The position numbers and the translations under genes were made by a program. The notes beneath the pieces are model-generated. The model was not told the origin of the DNA. It saw nothing but the letters and a program-made list of their open reading frames with translations, and did no database searches. From contig CAYZOI010000001.1 in assembly GCA_964480145.1 (NCBI GenBank), positions 1 through 64,000 of the forward strand: a stretch of 64,000 nt of DNA, given 5' to 3'. Origin of the DNA: E44-bin89 sp964480145 (GTDB taxonomy: Bacteria > Chloroflexota > Dehalococcoidia > Dehalococcoidales > RBG-16-60-22). How positions within the stretch are numbered: the first letter of the stretch is position 1; each line of letters starts with the position of its first letter. Below are positions 1 through 6,308 of this stretch, piece by piece.

Positions 1-10
1 GGGCCAAAAC

Positions 11-1252
11 ATGAAAATCCTCCACTTCGCCGACCTGCACCTCGGTGTTGAGACCTACGGACACACCGACCCGACGACCGGACTTTCCACGCGCCTCATT
101 GATTTCCTCGCTTCACTGGATAAGGTCGTCGATTACGCCATAGAGAACGAGGTGGACCTGGTCATCTTCTGCGGGGACGCCTACAAGACCCGCGAGCCCA
201 CCCAGACCCAGCAGCGGGAGTTTGCCAGACGCATCAACCGCCTGTCGTCAAATGACATCCCCACCTTTCTCCTCGTAGGCAACCACGACCTGCCCAACGC
301 CGTCGGCCGGGCCACCAGCACTGAAATTTTCGATACCCTGTCGGTAAAAAACGTTTTCGTTTCAAATCGCCCTGATATATACAAAATCCCCACCCGCAGC
401 GGCACTGTCCAGGTTGCCTCCCTGCCCTGGCTGAGGCGCAGCGTCCTGCTCAGCCGCGAGGAGACAAAGAACCTCGATTTCGAGCAGATGAAAGAAAAGC
501 TGCAGCAGGCGTTGACCAGCGCTATTGAACTCAATATCTCCAAGCTTGACCCAAAGCTGCCCGCCATCCTCGCCGCCCACGCATGGGTTGCCGGCTCCCA
601 GATTGGCACGGAAAAGCAGATGACCATCGGGCAGGAGCACGTCCTGCTGCTGAGCAGCGTGGCCAATCCCGCCTTTGACTATATTGCCCTGGGCCATATC
701 CACCGGCACCAGGCCCTGTCGGAAAACCCGCCTGTGGTCTACGCCGGCAGCCTGGCACGTCTGGATTTCGGCGACGAGTCAGACGAAAAGGGCTTTTATC
801 TGGTGGATATTGAGCCGGGTAAGGCCGGAGGGCAGCGGCAGGTATCTTTCGAGTTTCACCCGGTGGAAGGGCGCCGCTTTCTCACCATTGAGGCGGCGCT
901 GGAGGCGGAGGACACAGACCCCACCGCCACCGTGCTCGATGCCATTGCCAAACAGGAGAAAAAGCTCAAAGAGGCCATCGTGCGACTGAACATCACCGTG
1001 CCCTCATCGCTCGAAGGGCAGCTACGTGACGCTGACATCAGGGAGGCGCTGCAAGGCGCCCATTTTGCCACCATAGCGCGGGAGACGGTGCGCGAGGCGC
1101 GACTCCGCCTCGGACAGTTCACCGCCGAGGAAATCACCCCCCTTGACGCTTTGAAAAAATACCTGGAGACAAAAAAGACTCCCCCCGCCAGGGCCAAAGT
1201 TTTAATGGAATACGGGGAGAGGCTGATCCAAGAGGGGCGATTAAACGTATAA
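11..1252 (+). CDS. sbcD: SbcD/Mre11-type DNA repair exonuclease
   Basis: This 413-residue metallophosphoesterase is the nuclease subunit of an SbcCD/Mre11-Rad50 type complex that processes DNA ends and hairpins in the cytoplasm. The metal-binding motifs appear in the expected order: FADLHLG with Asp8 and His10, CGDAYK with Asp56, GNHD at residues 90-93, a histidine in AAHAW, and GHIH. The C-terminal half, past about residue 270, is a less conserved capping region. The chosen start gives the canonical MKILHFADLH beginning, but only ten bases precede it, so an upstream start or ribosome site cannot be judged. No SbcC/Rad50 partner follows; it may lie to the left of the window. NurA and HerA, which often act with Mre11 in archaea, lie about 21-27 kb away on the other strand. 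Confidence 0.93.
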   Translation: MKILHFADLHLGVETYGHTDPTTGLSTRLIDFLASLDKVVDYAIENEVDLVIFCGDAYKTREPTQTQQREFARRINRLSSNDIPTFLLVGNHDLPNAVGRATSTEIFDTLSVKNVFVSNRPDIYKIPTRSGTVQVASLPWLRRSVLLSREETKNLDFEQMKEKLQQALTSAIELNISKLDPKLPAILAAHAWVAGSQIGTEKQMTIGQEHVLLLSSVANPAFDYIALGHIHRHQALSENPPVVYAGSLARLDFGDESDEKGFYLVDIEPGKAGGQRQVSFEFHPVEGRRFLTIEAALEAEDTDPTATVLDAIAKQEKKLKEAIVRLNITVPSSLEGQLRDADIREALQGAHFATIARETVREARLRLGQFTAEEITPLDALKKYLETKKTPPARAKVLMEYGERLIQEGRLNV

Positions 1253-1257
1253 AGTTG

Positions 1258-1283
1258 AGAGGGGGCTTTCGCCCCCTCTTTTT
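1258..1283 (+). terminator. Intrinsic terminator after sbcD
   Basis: A nine-base-pair stem (1258-1266 with 1271-1279) closed by a TTTC tetraloop is followed directly by a run of T. It sits six bases after the sbcD stop, between convergent genes, so it ends the sbcD transcript. Confidence 0.88.
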
Positions 1284-1291
1284 CATCTCCC

Positions 1292-1954
1292 CTACTCACA
1301 CCACCTGGTAAATTCTTCCGGCTTTTGTTTCAGGCTGCGGTAGGTGTTCAGCTTTGCCCCCTCGTCAGGGTAGCCCAGCGGGATGCAGATGACCAGCTTC
1401 TTACTCTCCGGCACACCCAGGAATTTCTTTATTTCCGGCGCGTAGTTGGTCACCGAAGCCTGAAGCACGCTCTCCACGCCCAGAGAATGCGCCGCCAGTA
1501 TCAGGTTCTGGGCAAACAGACCCATATCGAAAATCGACCACTCGCCCAGTATCCCGTCGATAAAGAGGAAGACGGCGCAGGGCGCGCCGTAAAACTCGAA
1601 GTTCATCAGGCGCAGGTTCTCTCTCCCCACCTCATCATCCCGGGCAACGCCCAGTGCGGCCAAACGCCGGGCGCCGTGCTCACCGGAGCGCGCCTTGTGC
1701 TCTTCCGGCCATTCTTTTGGCATGGGGAGGTCGGGATTGGTCGGCGCATTAGCCTTCGCCAAATCAAAGATAACCTTGCTCAGCTCGTCCTTTTTCTTCC
1801 CGCTCGCCACCACCGCCTCCCACGGCTGGGTGTTGGTATAGGAAGGGGTGTTGCTCACCGCCTCTAAAATTTTTCCCAGCACGTCCTTGGGGACGGGGGT
1901 AGGTTTGAAAGCGCGTGTACTGCACCTGGTTTTAATCCCTTCCAAGAGTTCCAT
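1292..1954 (-). CDS. Nitroreductase-family FMN oxidoreductase
   Basis: This 220-residue protein belongs to the nitroreductase fold, FMN-dependent enzymes that use NAD(P)H to reduce nitro compounds, quinones or similar acceptors. Visible hallmarks are the N-terminal KTRCSTRAFKPTPVP segment that binds the FMN phosphate, the TPSYTNTQPW segment, and a C-terminal IPLGYPDE stretch. I place the start at the ATG ending at 1954 because GGAGG lies eight bases upstream; a TTG fifteen bases further out would put that ribosome site inside the gene. The DsrE-family gene is immediately upstream on the same strand, 24 bases away. The natural substrate cannot be read from sequence. Confidence 0.9.
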   Translation of the reverse strand: MELLEGIKTRCSTRAFKPTPVPKDVLGKILEAVSNTPSYTNTQPWEAVVASGKKKDELSKVIFDLAKANAPTNPDLPMPKEWPEEHKARSGEHGARRLAALGVARDDEVGRENLRLMNFEFYGAPCAVFLFIDGILGEWSIFDMGLFAQNLILAAHSLGVESVLQASVTNYAPEIKKFLGVPESKKLVICIPLGYPDEGAKLNTYRSLKQKPEEFTRWCE

Positions 1955-1978
1955 TGATAATACCTCCAATAAAATAAT

Positions 1979-2317
1979 TTAAAAGGTCAGCGATGCCCAG
2001 CCTTCTTTCAGAAGGTCGGATATAACCGACCCCACATATACCACCTTGATGCCAGCAGCTTCCAGTTTTTCGGTGATACCCATGCGGTCGGCACACCACT
2101 TGCACGCCAGGACCTCAACACCAGCCTCCAGAATCTCCTTGATTCGACCCTGCACCTCGGCGTCGTTGGCCACTACCTTCTCTGAAGGGCCGAAAAAGAT
2201 AACCTTGACCTCGTCCATCCAGCCCTTTTTGGCGGCATTGAGCGGATAGACCAGCCCCACCTCCAGAGCTACTTCCCGGTCGCCGCTGCATACGAGAGCA
2301 AAAACTTTAGACGGCAT
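1979..2317 (-). CDS. DsrE/DsrF-like family protein
   Basis: This 112-residue protein matches the DsrE/DsrF/YchN-like fold, small cytoplasmic proteins, some of which carry persulfide sulfur. The pattern is a first beta strand (KVFALVCSGD), a middle strand KVIFFGPSEK, a GVEVLACKWCADRMG segment and the closing VVYVGSVISDLLKEGWASLTF-like region. Two cysteines lie in the ACKWCAD stretch near residues 73-76, one in the position used by sulfur-carrying relatives, so sulfur or redox chemistry is possible but unproven. GGAGAGG precedes the ATG. It is probably co-transcribed with the downstream nitroreductase. Confidence 0.82.
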   Translation of the reverse strand: MPSKVFALVCSGDREVALEVGLVYPLNAAKKGWMDEVKVIFFGPSEKVVANDAEVQGRIKEILEAGVEVLACKWCADRMGITEKLEAAGIKVVYVGSVISDLLKEGWASLTF

Positions 2318-2382
2318 TTGTTCCTCTCCTTTCCCGTATTAATAAGGCCATTAGATGACACTTTACCCAAGCTGTTTTCTCT

Positions 2383-2410
2383 TTGTCAAGCTGTCATAAA
2401 ATGATATAAT
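2383..2410 (+). promoter_or_regulatory. Promoter of rubrerythrin gene
   Basis: TTGTCA at 2383-2388 and a perfect TATAAT at 2405-2410 are separated by 16 bases. This predicts a transcript of about 40 leader bases before the rubrerythrin ATG at 2456, which has AGAGGAGG upstream. A minus-strand TTGACA overlaps the same -35 box, so the divergent DsrE gene may share the region. Confidence 0.75.
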
Positions 2411-2455
2411 TCTAATTAAAGACGTACATAAATTACACCAGAGGAGGCAATTAAG

Positions 2456-2959
2456 ATGAGTGGCACGCAGGATAATCTGCAGACGGCGTTTGCCGGCGAA
2501 AGCCAGGCCAACCGACGTTACCTGTTCTTTGCCGAGAAGGCGGAGAAAGACGGACACCCCCAGATAGCCCGACTGTTCCGGGCCATCGCCGAAGCGGAAA
2601 CGGTGCACGCCCGCAACCACCTGAGCACCATGGACAACATCAAAGCCACCAAAGAGAACCTGGAGGAGGCCATCGGCGGCGAGCACTATGAATTCACCAA
2701 GATGTACCCGGAGTTCATCGAACAGGCCCAGTCCGAAGGCGTAAAGAGGGCGGAAGTAACCTTCGACTTCGCCAACAAGGTGGAGAAAATCCATCACACG
2801 CTGTACGAAAAGGCATTGCAGGCGCTTGAAGGCGGGCAAAAACTGGAAGAGAAGTCGTTTTCCGTCTGCCAGGTCTGCGGCTACACGGTCGAGGGCGCAG
2901 CCCCGGACAAGTGCCCGATATGCGGGGCGCCGCAGAGTCGTTTCAAGCAGGTGGATTAA
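2456..2959 (+). CDS. Rubrerythrin
   Basis: Rubrerythrin is a cytoplasmic non-heme di-iron protein that reduces hydrogen peroxide in anaerobes. Residues 1-130 are the four-helix ferritin-like domain with the metal-ligand patterns FAGESQANRRY, EAETVHARNH and EVTFDFANKVEKIHH. Residues 135-167 are a rubredoxin-like domain with two CxxC knuckles (CQVCG and CPICG) that bind one iron. At 167 residues it has a usual family length. It stands alone between two terminators or promoters, with its own strong promoter and ribosome site, which suits a stress-defence gene. Confidence 0.96.
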   Translation: MSGTQDNLQTAFAGESQANRRYLFFAEKAEKDGHPQIARLFRAIAEAETVHARNHLSTMDNIKATKENLEEAIGGEHYEFTKMYPEFIEQAQSEGVKRAEVTFDFANKVEKIHHTLYEKALQALEGGQKLEEKSFSVCQVCGYTVEGAAPDKCPICGAPQSRFKQVD

Positions 2960-2971
2960 GTCTACCCTAAT

Positions 2972-3006
2972 AAAAAAGAAGGGAGGGGGAAACCCTTCCC
3001 TTCTTC
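2972..3006. terminator. Bidirectional terminator
   Basis: An eleven-pair stem (2978-2988 with 2993-3003, one G-T pair) has a short A-rich loop. It is flanked by A6 on the left and a T-rich stretch on the right, so it can stop the rubrerythrin transcript and the convergent minus-strand membrane-protein transcript. Confidence 0.85.
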
Positions 3007-3028
3007 TATTTACGGCTCAACCAGTGGC

Positions 3029-3367
3029 TTAACCGCCCTTTTTCTGCACCCACTTTTCCGCCAGGTCACCCGCCCAGAGCACCTTGGGCTGCTTTCCCTG
3101 ATAAGCTCGTATCATGAGGAATATCCACAGAGCAAGTCCAATCAGCCAGATGATGGTGGCAATCACCGTGCCAATGACGGGTATCCAGCCGAGGACGACA
3201 GCCACCACGGTAATGGTGCCAAAAATGTAAATCGACTGCATGGCATGGTAGCGGACGAACTTGCTTTCCTGCTCTATCAGGATAAAGACCAGCCCGCTTA
3301 TCCAGCCCAGTACATAGCACAGTAATCCAGCGACATTTGCTTCCAGACCGGTAGATGATTTCTCCAT
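3029..3367 (-). CDS. DUF4870/Tic20-like membrane protein
   Basis: This 112-residue integral membrane protein resembles the DUF4870 (Tic20-like) family of unknown function. Three hydrophobic helices are visible: about residues 8-32 (AGLLCYVLGWISGLVFILIE), 45-70 and 72-92, with the typical LIEQESKFVRYHAMQSIY loop between the first two. The start is the ATG ending at 3367, preceded by GGGAGGGAG; a TTG 60 bases further out would add a non-conserved tail and sit inside the promoter. Function is not known. Confidence 0.82.
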   Translation of the reverse strand: MEKSSTGLEANVAGLLCYVLGWISGLVFILIEQESKFVRYHAMQSIYIFGTITVVAVVLGWIPVIGTVIATIIWLIGLALWIFLMIRAYQGKQPKVLWAGDLAEKWVQKKGG

Positions 3368-3400
3368 TGCTCCCTCCCGTGTATTCGCTTTGTGCATAAG

Positions 3401-3427
3401 AGTATACCAAGACAACCTCGATGTCAA
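3401..3427 (-). promoter_or_regulatory. Candidate promoter for DUF4870-like gene
   Basis: Reading the minus strand, TTGACA (3427-3422) and TATACT (3406-3401) are 15 bases apart, slightly short. It lies between the HTH regulator stop and the membrane-protein start. Confidence 0.5.
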
Positions 3428-3465
3428 TAGATAATGTGCCGGGTTTACGAATAAAAAATCGACCT

Positions 3466-3660
3466 CTAATCCTCGAAGGTGAACAGCTCATCAATCGTGG
3501 TCTTTAATGCCCGGGCCACGTTATACGCCAGTCTCAGCGATGGATTGTACCTGCCCTGCTCCAGAAAAATGATGGTCTCCCGCCGGACACCGACCATTTC
3601 GGCCAGTTTCTCCTGGGTCAGGTCAAGTCTGATTCGGTATTCCTTAATCCTGGTCTTCAT
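3466..3660 (-). CDS. Small XRE-family HTH regulator
   Basis: This 64-residue protein is almost entirely one Cro/C1-type helix-turn-helix domain: LTQEKLAEMVGVRRETI carries the turn and recognition helix, followed by FLEQGRYNPSLRLAYNVARAL and the IDELF end. It resembles the short YozG-like regulators that are usually encoded beside a small membrane protein, as here. The ATG ending at 3660 has GGCGGA upstream; a GTG at 3714 would add 18 residues outside the fold. The upstream membrane-protein gene ends 58 bases away, so they are likely one transcript and the regulator may control it. Confidence 0.88.
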   Translation of the reverse strand: MKTRIKEYRIRLDLTQEKLAEMVGVRRETIIFLEQGRYNPSLRLAYNVARALKTTIDELFTFED

Positions 3661-3718
3661 CGCTATCCGCCAGCCGTCATATCCCTGAATTAAATCCGAA
3701 ATATAAACCGTCACATAT

Positions 3719-4342
3719 TCAAGCCGCTTTGCCGAACAGGGCCTTGAGGTATATCACCATACTGCCGATGATGCCCACCGCAAAACCCAGAGGACTTACC
3801 ACGGTGGCAATGATGAAGAAGACAGGCTCCTCGAAATCGGCGCTCCAGAAGTGCATAATCAGCGCATAAATGGCGTTGTGCAGGAAGATACTGATTATGG
3901 CCGCCCCGAGCGATATGCCCGCAATCAGCATAAAGGTCTTGAATAATTTTAAACGCTTTTCCGTAAGTCGCGGCTCCACCCGGTCATAGTAAAGATAGGA
4001 AAAAAGATAAACGGCTCCGGCAGCGATAAACAACGCACCCAGCACCTGCACCGTATCCGGTTCCTCAACCAGTCTGACGCTGAAGGGTAGCATGAGGAAA
4101 GCTATGGCCACCACAAAAAAGATAAAGCCATTTCGCACTGATTTGCCGGTATTTCCTCTTACCCGCTCGTCAATGGGTGGCATCTTGCGCCGCCTGAGTA
4201 ATGACCATATCTCGCGGTAGCCCATGAGCAGAAGCCCGACTACAAATGCCACCACCACGTAGTAAGCTTCCAGTGCAATGAGAATAATGGCCACGACAAG
4301 CGCCGCGATGGCAACCGCCCAGAATATTTTCTTCGCTCTCAT
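3719..4342 (-). CDS. DUF2178-like multi-pass membrane protein
   Basis: This 207-residue protein has about six hydrophobic segments (near residues 5-25, 28-45, 71-90, 98-120, 137-160 and 173-203). The loop PIDERVRGNTGKSVRNGF is the characteristic DERV-type motif of DUF2178-like proteins that pair with small XRE regulators. Their function is not established. A basic RRRKMPP stretch near residue 51 should be cytoplasmic. The HTH gene follows on the same strand. Confidence 0.7.
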   Translation of the reverse strand: MRAKKIFWAVAIAALVVAIILIALEAYYVVVAFVVGLLLMGYREIWSLLRRRKMPPIDERVRGNTGKSVRNGFIFFVVAIAFLMLPFSVRLVEEPDTVQVLGALFIAAGAVYLFSYLYYDRVEPRLTEKRLKLFKTFMLIAGISLGAAIISIFLHNAIYALIMHFWSADFEEPVFFIIATVVSPLGFAVGIIGSMVIYLKALFGKAA

Positions 4343-4363
4343 CCTCCCACTCCACAGTTAATT

Positions 4364-4409
4364 ATTTCTAACGTTATATATTTCTAACATTTTTTCGCCC
4401 TTTTGTCAA
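4364..4409 (-). promoter_or_regulatory. Promoter with direct repeats upstream of HTH/membrane pair
   Basis: On the minus strand TTGACA (4409-4404) is followed after 17 bases by TAGAAA (4386-4381). The nine-base word ATTTCTAAC (plus-strand reading) occurs at 4364-4372 and 4380-4388, a 16-base spacing overlapping the -10 box. The repeats could be an operator for the small XRE regulator; that is an inference. Confidence 0.5.
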
Positions 4410-4534
4410 TACTCTGGCCTTTTTCAAGCCTTTTTCGATAATTTCTTCCTCTCCAAGTTGTCGGCGCCGGAGGATGCCTGTTGTCCTGAGCGCCGTTTAA
4501 AACATCCGGACGGAAGCTTACGGCGCCCCGCTAG

Positions 4535-4562
4535 TTTACATGGAAAAATAATGTGGTATAAT
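4535..4562 (+). promoter_or_regulatory. Promoter of zinc-ribbon/OB-fold gene
   Basis: TTTACA at 4535-4540 and a perfect TATAAT at 4557-4562 are 16 bases apart. The predicted start leaves roughly a dozen leader bases, which contain AGAGGT just before the ATG at 4583. Confidence 0.7.
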
Positions 4563-4582
4563 CTGTGGAAAAGAGGTCTCAT

Positions 4583-5422
4583 ATGCCAAGATGCCCTAAT
4601 TGTGGTCGGGAGACACAGAGGACAGAGGACTGGGCCTGTCAGTGGTGCGGGCATCCGCTGCTATCCAGTGCTTTTAAGAGAATACCCAAAACCTACCGGG
4701 AGCTGCAGGAAGAGAGGTCGCCCAACGTGAGGCTGGCCCCGGAAGAGGCGCCAGAGCCAGCACCGGTGCCGGAACCAACACCAGCACCGCCGGAAGCAGA
4801 AGCAGAGCCTGAACCACCACCTCCACTGGAACCGGTCGCGGCAGTTGAAGCCGAGGCGGAGGTGGAGAGAGAGCCTGCGCCACCGCCTGAACTGGAACCC
4901 GGGACCATTGAGGGCAGCGAGCCGGTAAACGAACCGGAATCAGCACCGGTTGCCGAAGTTGAAGTGGCGCCAGCACCGGAGACGGAACCACCGCCGGAAG
5001 CAGAACCAGCCAAAGAGTCGGCAGCGGAAGCTGAGCCCGAAGCAGCGGCGGTACCAGCACAGGAACCGGTAGCCGCGCCAACCCTGGAACCAGACCCAGC
5101 CACCGGCACCATAAACGCAACCGTGGAGGAACTTAATGCCGCCTTCAATTCGGATAAGGCAGGCACGAATACTAAATTATTGAACAAGTTACTTAAAGTA
5201 ACCGGACCCGTGCATAAAATATTTGCCAAAGACAACCTGGATATCTTCTACATTATCCTGACCAGTGCCGGAAGACCATCGACCTGGCAGGTCCGCTGCA
5301 CTTTCAGCCGCGAGCACGGTGCGTATTTATCGCGACTGACTGAAGGGCAGGAACAAACGGTACAGGGTACATATGTTGGCTACGAGAGGAATATCATTCT
5401 AAAAGAGTGCAGTCTGGTGTAG
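4583..5422 (+). CDS. Zinc-ribbon, Pro/Glu linker, OB-fold (tRNA_anti-like) protein
   Basis: This 279-residue protein has three parts. Residues 1-25 form a zinc ribbon (MPRCPNCGR and WACQWCG, two CxxC pairs). Residues 50-170 are a long Pro/Glu/Ala linker of near-repeats such as PEPAPVPEPTPAPPEAEAEP, with no likely fold. The last hundred residues, from about TINATVEELNAAF, form a small beta-rich domain matching the tRNA_anti-like OB fold, ending with GQEQTVQGTYVGYER and ILKECSLV. OB folds of this type bind nucleic acid or other ligands; the target is unknown. The ATG at 4583 has AGAGGT; a GTG 18 bases earlier would overlap that site. The linker length may vary by repeat slippage. Confidence 0.72.
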   Translation: MPRCPNCGRETQRTEDWACQWCGHPLLSSAFKRIPKTYRELQEERSPNVRLAPEEAPEPAPVPEPTPAPPEAEAEPEPPPPLEPVAAVEAEAEVEREPAPPPELEPGTIEGSEPVNEPESAPVAEVEVAPAPETEPPPEAEPAKESAAEAEPEAAAVPAQEPVAAPTLEPDPATGTINATVEELNAAFNSDKAGTNTKLLNKLLKVTGPVHKIFAKDNLDIFYIILTSAGRPSTWQVRCTFSREHGAYLSRLTEGQEQTVQGTYVGYERNIILKECSLV

Positions 5423-5473
5423 TGATATGGCTAGATCTCTGAATTCCTAGTTGAAAGGAGGCAAAGTTTATCA

Positions 5474-5557
5474 ATGTCGACGACGCTGAGTATTGTTTTA
5501 ATCGTTATCCTTGTTATCCTTGTCGTATTGTACTTCGTAATGAGGGGCAGGCGCTAG
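5474..5557 (+). CDS. 27-residue single-pass membrane peptide
   Basis: A 27-codon frame starts at an ATG twelve bases after AAAGGAGG and encodes a short polar start (MSTTLS), a pure Ile/Val/Leu helix of about sixteen residues, and a basic tail FVMRGRR. The shape is that of a single transmembrane peptide with a cytoplasmic basic end. No function can be named. It lies 51 bases after the OB-fold gene on the same strand and may be on its transcript. The spacing of the ribosome site is a little long, which is the main doubt. Confidence 0.6.
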   Translation: MSTTLSIVLIVILVILVVLYFVMRGRR

Positions 5558-5734
5558 AGCCGGCGTGGCTCGGTCCTTACTTAACTATCAATAGACGGCT
5601 ACAGCACCTCCAGCCATATCGATAAAAACCGGCTATTGGGAATAGCGCCTTTAGTGCTGCCCGGCCGACGTCTTTAATTGGCACTGAGTTTCGCCAAATG
5701 TCAAATAAGCGCCCACCGACCTGCCGATTTGCGG

Positions 5735-5763
5735 TGGACAGGTAAAACGGTTAGGTTTATAAT
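5735..5763 (+). promoter_or_regulatory. Promoter of hpt operon (near-leaderless)
   Basis: TGGACA at 5735-5740 and TATAAT at 5758-5763 are 17 bases apart. The expected transcription start is around 5770, only about five bases before the hpt ATG at 5775, and no ribosome site is present. Confidence 0.75.
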
Positions 5764-5774
5764 CTCAACTAGAT

Positions 5775-6308
5775 ATGAATTCCAAAGCAGAACTCCACGT
5801 CCTTTTCGACCGCCACGAGATTGAGACTGCTGTCAGGCGTCTCGCTTCCAAAATCAGTAAAGATTACCGCAACCAGAATCCTCTTCTGCTGGGCGTCCTC
5901 AGAGGCTCGTTTGTGTTTATGGCCGACCTCATCCGCCACCTCGATTTCCCTCTCGAGGTAGATTTCATCGGGCTATCCAGCTATGGCAGCAGTATGCAGA
6001 GCTCGGGCAAAATCAAAGTGGGCAAGCATCTGGAGACGCCGGTACGGGAGAGGAATGTACTGGTCGTGGAGGACATTGTGGATACCGGCCTCACCACCGC
6101 CTTCCTCCTTCAGTACCTCAAAAGGCGAAAACCAGCTTCGGTGAAGCTCTGTGCCCTCACCGAAAAGCCCTCACGGCGGGAAGTTTCCGTGAACATTGAC
6201 TACCTCGGTTTTACCGTGCCTGACAAGTTCCTCGTCGGTTACGGGCTGGATGCCAACCAGAAATGCCGCAACCTGCCCGATATCTGCTACCTGGAGGGCG
6301 AAACATAA
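5775..6308 (+). CDS. hpt: Hypoxanthine phosphoribosyltransferase
   Basis: Hpt transfers the phosphoribosyl group of PRPP to hypoxanthine (often also guanine), giving IMP in purine salvage. The 177-residue length is normal. The PPi/metal loop LLGVLRGSFVFMADL, the flexible-loop region SSYGSS, and the PRPP-binding stretch VLVVEDIVDTGLT are clear, as is the base-contacting PDKFLVGYGLDAN near the C-terminus. The adenine deaminase start overlaps the hpt stop by one base (TAATG), so the two are coupled: deaminase makes hypoxanthine, Hpt converts it to IMP. The start codon sits almost on the predicted transcription start. Confidence 0.96.
   Translation: MNSKAELHVLFDRHEIETAVRRLASKISKDYRNQNPLLLGVLRGSFVFMADLIRHLDFPLEVDFIGLSSYGSSMQSSGKIKVGKHLETPVRERNVLVVEDIVDTGLTTAFLLQYLKRRKPASVKLCALTEKPSRREVSVNIDYLGFTVPDKFLVGYGLDANQKCRNLPDICYLEGET

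Noticed and set aside
4424..4654. Minus-strand 76-residue frame before the OB-fold gene
   Set aside because: It crosses the promoter and start of the plus-strand gene and has no ribosome site or motif.
4693..5235. Long antisense frame rich in Ser, Ala and Gly
   Set aside because: It mirrors the Pro/Glu repeat linker of the plus-strand gene; no ribosome site and composition fully explained by the sense strand.
5558..5734. Possible RNA gene in the gap before hpt
   Set aside because: Only short stems (GAGCC/GGCTC and GCTATT/AATAGC) are seen; no tRNA or known RNA pattern.
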